DNA of 64,000 nt. It comes from an uncultured Steroidobacter sp. GTDB lineage: Bacteria > Pseudomonadota > Gammaproteobacteria > Steroidobacterales > Steroidobacteraceae. The position numbers and the translations under genes are program-made. Within the stretch, counting starts at the first letter, position 1. Every line of letters begins with the position of its first letter. Positions 60,975 to 64,000 of the stretch are shown here, one piece after another. The notes beneath the pieces are model-generated. The model saw nothing but the letters and a program-made list of their open reading frames with translations, was not told where the DNA came from and did not search any database. The stretch lies in the NCBI RefSeq assembly GCF_937958065.1, contig NZ_CALFXI010000109.1, forward strand, positions 1-64,000. The letters run 5' to 3'.

Positions 60975-62033
60975 TCAGTTGGACGGAGCCACGGAAGCCA
61001 TCGACAACACGATGCGGTCGCCGTCGCGAGTGACTTCTACGCCGAAGCTCAGTTCAAGCGCGTCGAACAGCGCGTCGATGTCGTCGACACGAAACTGTCC
61101 GCCCACCCGCAGTTCGCGAACCGCTGGATCGGCAAACTCTATGGTGCGTGTGGTGTAGCGACGAACCTCGCGCACCACGGCATCCAGTGGCTCGCCGGAG
61201 AACACGAGCTTGCCCTGCTTCCAGGAGACTCTGCGGGCCAATTCATCGGCGGACACACTGGCGAGCGATTCCACATGATCGCTGAAGCTGGCGGTATGGC
61301 CTGCCTCCAGCATGGCCAGTTTGCTGATACGAGCCTCTCCGGAGTGAGAGATATCGCCGGCAGAACCGGCGGCTGCCGCTGCAAGCTCGACGGTTCCTTC
61401 AGTAACGACCACCTCGACTTCTCGATCCTGCACCCGGACAGAAAAAGCAGTCCCGACGGCGCGTACTTGCCCATTGCCGGCATAGACGACGAACGGTCGA
61501 GCACGGTCATGCGCCACGGTGAAATGTGCCTCTCCATGTAGCAGCCAGACGGCACGCTGAGCTTCCGAGAACGCCAGCCGCACACTGCTATCCGTGTTGA
61601 GCGTCAGCCCCGAACCGTCGGGAAGGCGCTGATGCATCTGTTCACCTATGGTCGTGCGATAGGTGACGTCAGCTGGCGAGTGTGTGCCGTTATTCCAGAT
61701 GAGAACCAAGCCAATGACGGCCAGCAAGCATCCACAAGCGATACTCAGCGCCGCGGCGCTCGGCCGCCACGCGCGTGGCCCTGCTGCGCGTCTGGCGGCT
61801 CTGGCGGACGATTCCGCTGTGGCACCGGCCAGCTCGGTCAGAACATTCAGATCTCCCCACAGCTCGGCAAGTCGTCGCAGCTCCTGGCCATGTGCCGGGC
61901 TGCGATTCATCCACTCCCGCAACGCTGCCAGATCCTCGGCAGAAGGCGGCTGATCGCCATCAAGCTGCGCGATCCAAGCGCACGCCTCCTTGGTGATCAC
62001 ATTACCGTCGCTGTATTCGACAACCCGCCTCAT
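60975..62033 (-). CDS. FecR-family anti-sigma regulator
   Basis: This 352-residue inner-membrane protein has an N-terminal DUF4880-type cytoplasmic domain (ACAWIAQLDGDQPPSAEDLA, LREWMNRSP), one transmembrane helix (AALSIACGCLLAVIGLVLIW), a periplasmic FecR domain (TTIGEQMHQRLPDGSGLTLN) and a C-terminal secretin/TonB-like domain (about 290-345). It binds the sigma factor and receives the signal from the receptor STN domain. Its start overlaps the sigma gene stop (ATGA, 62030-62033). Confidence 0.93.
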   Translation of the reverse strand: MRRVVEYSDGNVITKEACAWIAQLDGDQPPSAEDLAALREWMNRSPAHGQELRRLAELWGDLNVLTELAGATAESSARAARRAAGPRAWRPSAAALSIACGCLLAVIGLVLIWNNGTHSPADVTYRTTIGEQMHQRLPDGSGLTLNTDSSVRLAFSEAQRAVWLLHGEAHFTVAHDRARPFVVYAGNGQVRAVGTAFSVRVQDREVEVVVTEGTVELAAAAAGSAGDISHSGEARISKLAMLEAGHTASFSDHVESLASVSADELARRVSWKQGKLVFSGEPLDAVVREVRRYTTRTIEFADPAVRELRVGGQFRVDDIDALFDALELSFGVEVTRDGDRIVLSMASVAPSN

Positions 62034-62635
62034 GGGGTCACTGCCTCCGTGGGATCACTGTCGCCTGCCCGGAGTTGGTCGCTTCGCGGGCTGGAACGGC
62101 GCTGGCGGTCCAGCACGAACTGGCTACAGCGGTGCAAAGCCGCCGCCTGATGCTTCTCCACCGTGCTCACCGAGATGCCCAGTTCATCCGCGACCTCCCG
62201 ATGGGACAAGCCGTAGATCTTTCGCAGCAGAAATGCCTTGCGACATTGCAAGGGCAAGGTAGCGACAGCTTGGCAGAACAAAGCGATCTGTTGCCGGTGC
62301 TCGACTTGCTCCTCGACGCCTGGCCCATCCTCTGGAAGGCTCAATGACTCCAGGTCCTCCAGATAATCGGTGATCTGGTGCGACTTGCGGCGCAGCCGGT
62401 CGAGAGCCTCGTTGCGCGCGATCTGAAACAGGAACGACTTGGGACGTTCGATCGGTCGGTCGCATTCGGCCGCATAGGCACGCAGGAACGACTCCTGCAT
62501 GACCTCTTCCACATCGTCCTGCTGCGGCAGATAGCGACGGATGAAGCGCTTCAGGAACGACTCGTGCCGGAGAAACGAGCGCAGAACCGATGAGACTCGA
62601 TCGCGCTTCGCGTGATTGTCCGCCTGATCTCCCAT
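62030..62635 (-). CDS. ECF sigma factor, FecI-like
   Basis: This 201-residue protein has sigma region 2 (RYLPQQDDVEEVMQESFLRA, FLFQIARNEALDRLRR) and region 4 (AVATLPLQCRKAFLLRKIYG, LSHREVADELGISVSTVEKH). It belongs to the iron-starvation/FecI-type group by its partner FecR and receptor. It is the first gene of the six-gene run ending at the RidA gene; whether it directs transcription of all of them is inferred. A C-terminal Arg/Ser-rich tail follows region 4. Confidence 0.93.
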   Translation of the reverse strand: MGDQADNHAKRDRVSSVLRSFLRHESFLKRFIRRYLPQQDDVEEVMQESFLRAYAAECDRPIERPKSFLFQIARNEALDRLRRKSHQITDYLEDLESLSLPEDGPGVEEQVEHRQQIALFCQAVATLPLQCRKAFLLRKIYGLSHREVADELGISVSTVEKHQAAALHRCSQFVLDRQRRSSPRSDQLRAGDSDPTEAVTP

Positions 62636-62741
62636 GCACAGAATCGCTGGCCCTCGACGTGGGACAGAGTACTAGTGATGGCATCCAGGCGGAAGGCTGC
62701 GCCGCCGCGCTGATGAGAATTTCCTTCTCGTATGGCGGGAA
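62636..62741. promoter_or_regulatory. Divergent promoter region of the sigma factor and cyclophilin genes
   Basis: The 106-base gap contains GAGAA-TTTCC-TTCTC (62715-62729), a perfect 5-bp inverted repeat. On the minus strand this includes AAGGAAAT, which resembles the -35 of FecI-type promoters (GGAAAT). A matching -10 cannot be assigned with confidence. Confidence 0.35.
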
Positions 62742-63557
62742 ATGAGCGCTCAGTCGTTACATAGGGACAAGCGGCGTTCCGGATCGCGGCCGATCGCTCA
62801 AATTTCGAGGCCAAACAGAGGAAAAGCGTTGGTGATTTCTGCTCTCTACAAGGGGTTACCGGTCGTGCTGGTCGGTGCTCTGCTCGCTGGGCTGAGCTCA
62901 CCCATTGCTACGGCAATCGAATCTATCCAAACGACGGTGGCGGCAACGAACCACGTCGTCGCCGTGCAGATTCAAACCGAGCTTGGGCCCATCACCTTGG
63001 AACTGCAGGCGAGCCAAGCGCCAGCCACCGTTGCCAACTTTCTGCGCTACGTGGATGCAGGCAAGTATGACGGCGCCACGCTCTACCGGACGGTGCGACT
63101 GGACAATCAGGCAGCCTCGGATACCCCCATCCAGGTCATCCAAGGAGGTCTCCATGGTGGCGCATTCTCGTTTGACGCCAGCGACGCCCCAGAAACATTT
63201 CCGCCCATCGCGCACGAAACGACCCGACAGACCGGCCTGAAACACGTCGATGGCGTGATCTCCATGGCGCGGGCCGCCCCGGGATCAGCCACTTCGGAGT
63301 TCTTCATCTGCATCGGGGACAATCCGGCGCTGGACTTTGGCGGGATGCGAACTCCCGACGGCCAGGGCTTTGCAGCCTTCGGCCAGGTAACGGCCGGCAT
63401 GGATATCGTCCGGCAGATCCATGCTCGCGCATCTGATACACCGCTGCCGGACACCCTGCAGGCGGTGAAAGGTCAGATACTCGAGCGTCCGGTTGCGATC
63501 CTTTCGGTGAGACGAATCGAGAATGCGTCGACAAACAATCCAGACAAGCTGGACTAG
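62742..63557 (+). CDS. Exported cyclophilin-type peptidyl-prolyl isomerase
   Basis: This 271-residue protein has a cyclophilin domain (about 72-255): VAVQIQTELGPITLELQASQ, then FLRYVDAGKYDGATLYRTVR, VIQGG, ISMARAAPGSATSEFFICIG and FAAFGQVTAGMDIVRQIHA. A hydrophobic signal segment (LPVVLVGALLAGLSSPIATA) lies at about 39-58. The ATG at 62742 gives an unusually long N-terminus; TTG at 62829, with GAGG seven bases upstream, would give a normal signal peptide and may be the true start. It diverges from the sigma gene and its link to that system is unclear. Confidence 0.85.
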   Translation: MSAQSLHRDKRRSGSRPIAQISRPNRGKALVISALYKGLPVVLVGALLAGLSSPIATAIESIQTTVAATNHVVAVQIQTELGPITLELQASQAPATVANFLRYVDAGKYDGATLYRTVRLDNQAASDTPIQVIQGGLHGGAFSFDASDAPETFPPIAHETTRQTGLKHVDGVISMARAAPGSATSEFFICIGDNPALDFGGMRTPDGQGFAAFGQVTAGMDIVRQIHARASDTPLPDTLQAVKGQILERPVAILSVRRIENASTNNPDKLD

Positions 63558-63681
63558 TGGTTGATAACAACGCCCGCCGGTCGCCGTAGGCGTCACGCAG
63601 TCAGCGATCGCCGAGAGCGTCGCAGACCTTGGAGCCTTCCGGGGCACTCTACTGCCTGAACGAGGAGCATCGCCATGGCCC

Positions 63682-64000
63682 TCAGAAACTGAGCACGAAC
63701 ATCGCTCCTTTCTCGATCGGCCGGACGTGTCGCACGCGGCCGCCCATGCCAAACATCAGCTGGCGGACCACGGTCAACCCGATGCCCTGGCCGCCTTCGC
63801 GGGTGCTGAAGAAAGGCAGGAAGATCTGCCGCTCCAGCCCGGCCGCAACGCCGGGCCCGTTGTCACGAACGCTGATCTGCAAGCGCCCGCCGCGGGTCTG
63901 CCTCGCCTGCACCCACACGGTCGGCTCCGGGCAATGCGCAGTCGCCTGCTCCGCATTGTGAACGAGCGCGAGCAGGACTTGTTCGAGCTGACCTTCATCC
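63682..64000 (-). CDS. Sensor histidine kinase, C-terminal ATPase domain (partial)
   Basis: The frame runs in from the right edge, so only the last 105 or so residues are seen. They form a HATPase_c domain: N box QVLLALVHNAEQA, G1 DNGPGV, F box IFLPFFST and G2 GGQGIGL, ending MFVLSF. The spacing is normal for NtrB/NtrY-like kinases. The sensor and dimerisation parts lie outside the window, so the signal is unknown. The 124 bases between it and the cyclophilin gene show nothing. Confidence 0.88.
   Translation of the reverse strand, partial: DEGQLEQVLLALVHNAEQATAHCPEPTVWVQARQTRGGRLQISVRDNGPGVAAGLERQIFLPFFSTREGGQGIGLTVVRQLMFGMGGRVRHVRPIEKGAMFVLSF

Noticed and set aside
1..64000. CRISPR arrays, insertion sequences, prophage modules, toxin-antitoxin pairs
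   Set aside because: No regularly spaced repeats, transposase or integrase motifs, structural phage genes or toxin-antitoxin pairs were seen on either strand. The PIN domain of the PhoH protein is part of a larger ATPase, not a VapC toxin.

Overview
The window is chromosomal DNA of a GC-rich gammaproteobacterium. Gene orders such as ftsK-lolA-rarA-serS, trxB-(GNAT)-aat-infA with clpA-clpS, and bcp-gcvR facing dapA are typical of deep-branching Gammaproteobacteria. TonB receptors, a FecI/FecR-type pair and D-amino-acid enzymes suggest a Steroidobacter-like lineage. That placement is inferred from gene content and composition, not from a search. No insertion sequence, CRISPR array, prophage or plasmid module was seen.

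Layout. 1-41 is the 5' part of tRNA-Ser(UGA); 42-967 has no convincing gene. 968-14267 is housekeeping: a Bax-inhibitor-1 protein, serS, rarA, a VanZ-like protein, lolA, ftsK, trxB, an acyltransferase, aat, infA, clpA and clpS. 14700-20664 is a type II secretion operon with only gspC, gspD, gspE and gspF. 20798-30803 is mixed: a UdgX-type uracil-DNA glycosylase, a receiver-cyclase fusion, an M61-like peptidase, an oxidoreductase, small membrane proteins, the Prc protease and a DUF1249 protein. 30913-37136 has divergent ppsR/ppsA, orn, an Ste24-type protease and rsgA.

38187-46568 is the first accessory locus. Five co-directional genes (serine hydrolase, DgcA-like epimerase, TonB receptor, DgcN-like DUF1611 protein, YkvI-type permease) diverge from an XRE-cupin regulator. 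It reads as scavenging of D-glutamate or peptidoglycan-derived peptides. 46585-53841 returns to housekeeping: recR, ybaB, dnaX, 4.5S RNA, queF, a PIN-PhoH ATPase, bcp, gcvR and dapA.

53908-53999 is tRNA-Ser(GGA). Beyond it, 54188-62635 is a second accessory locus read toward the tRNA: ECF sigma factor, FecR-like regulator, TonB receptor with an STN domain, DPP-IV-like S9 peptidase, DSD1-family D-amino-acid lyase and RidA. It looks like a surface-signalled peptide uptake pathway ending in D-hydroxyamino-acid breakdown. A secreted cyclophilin and the truncated end of a sensor histidine kinase close the window.

The most notable points are the two D-amino-acid loci about 8 kb apart, the shared start-site leader of the two TonB receptors (which places a second start inside the STN receptor), a GspE without its zinc-binding cysteines, and the UdgX glycosylase.
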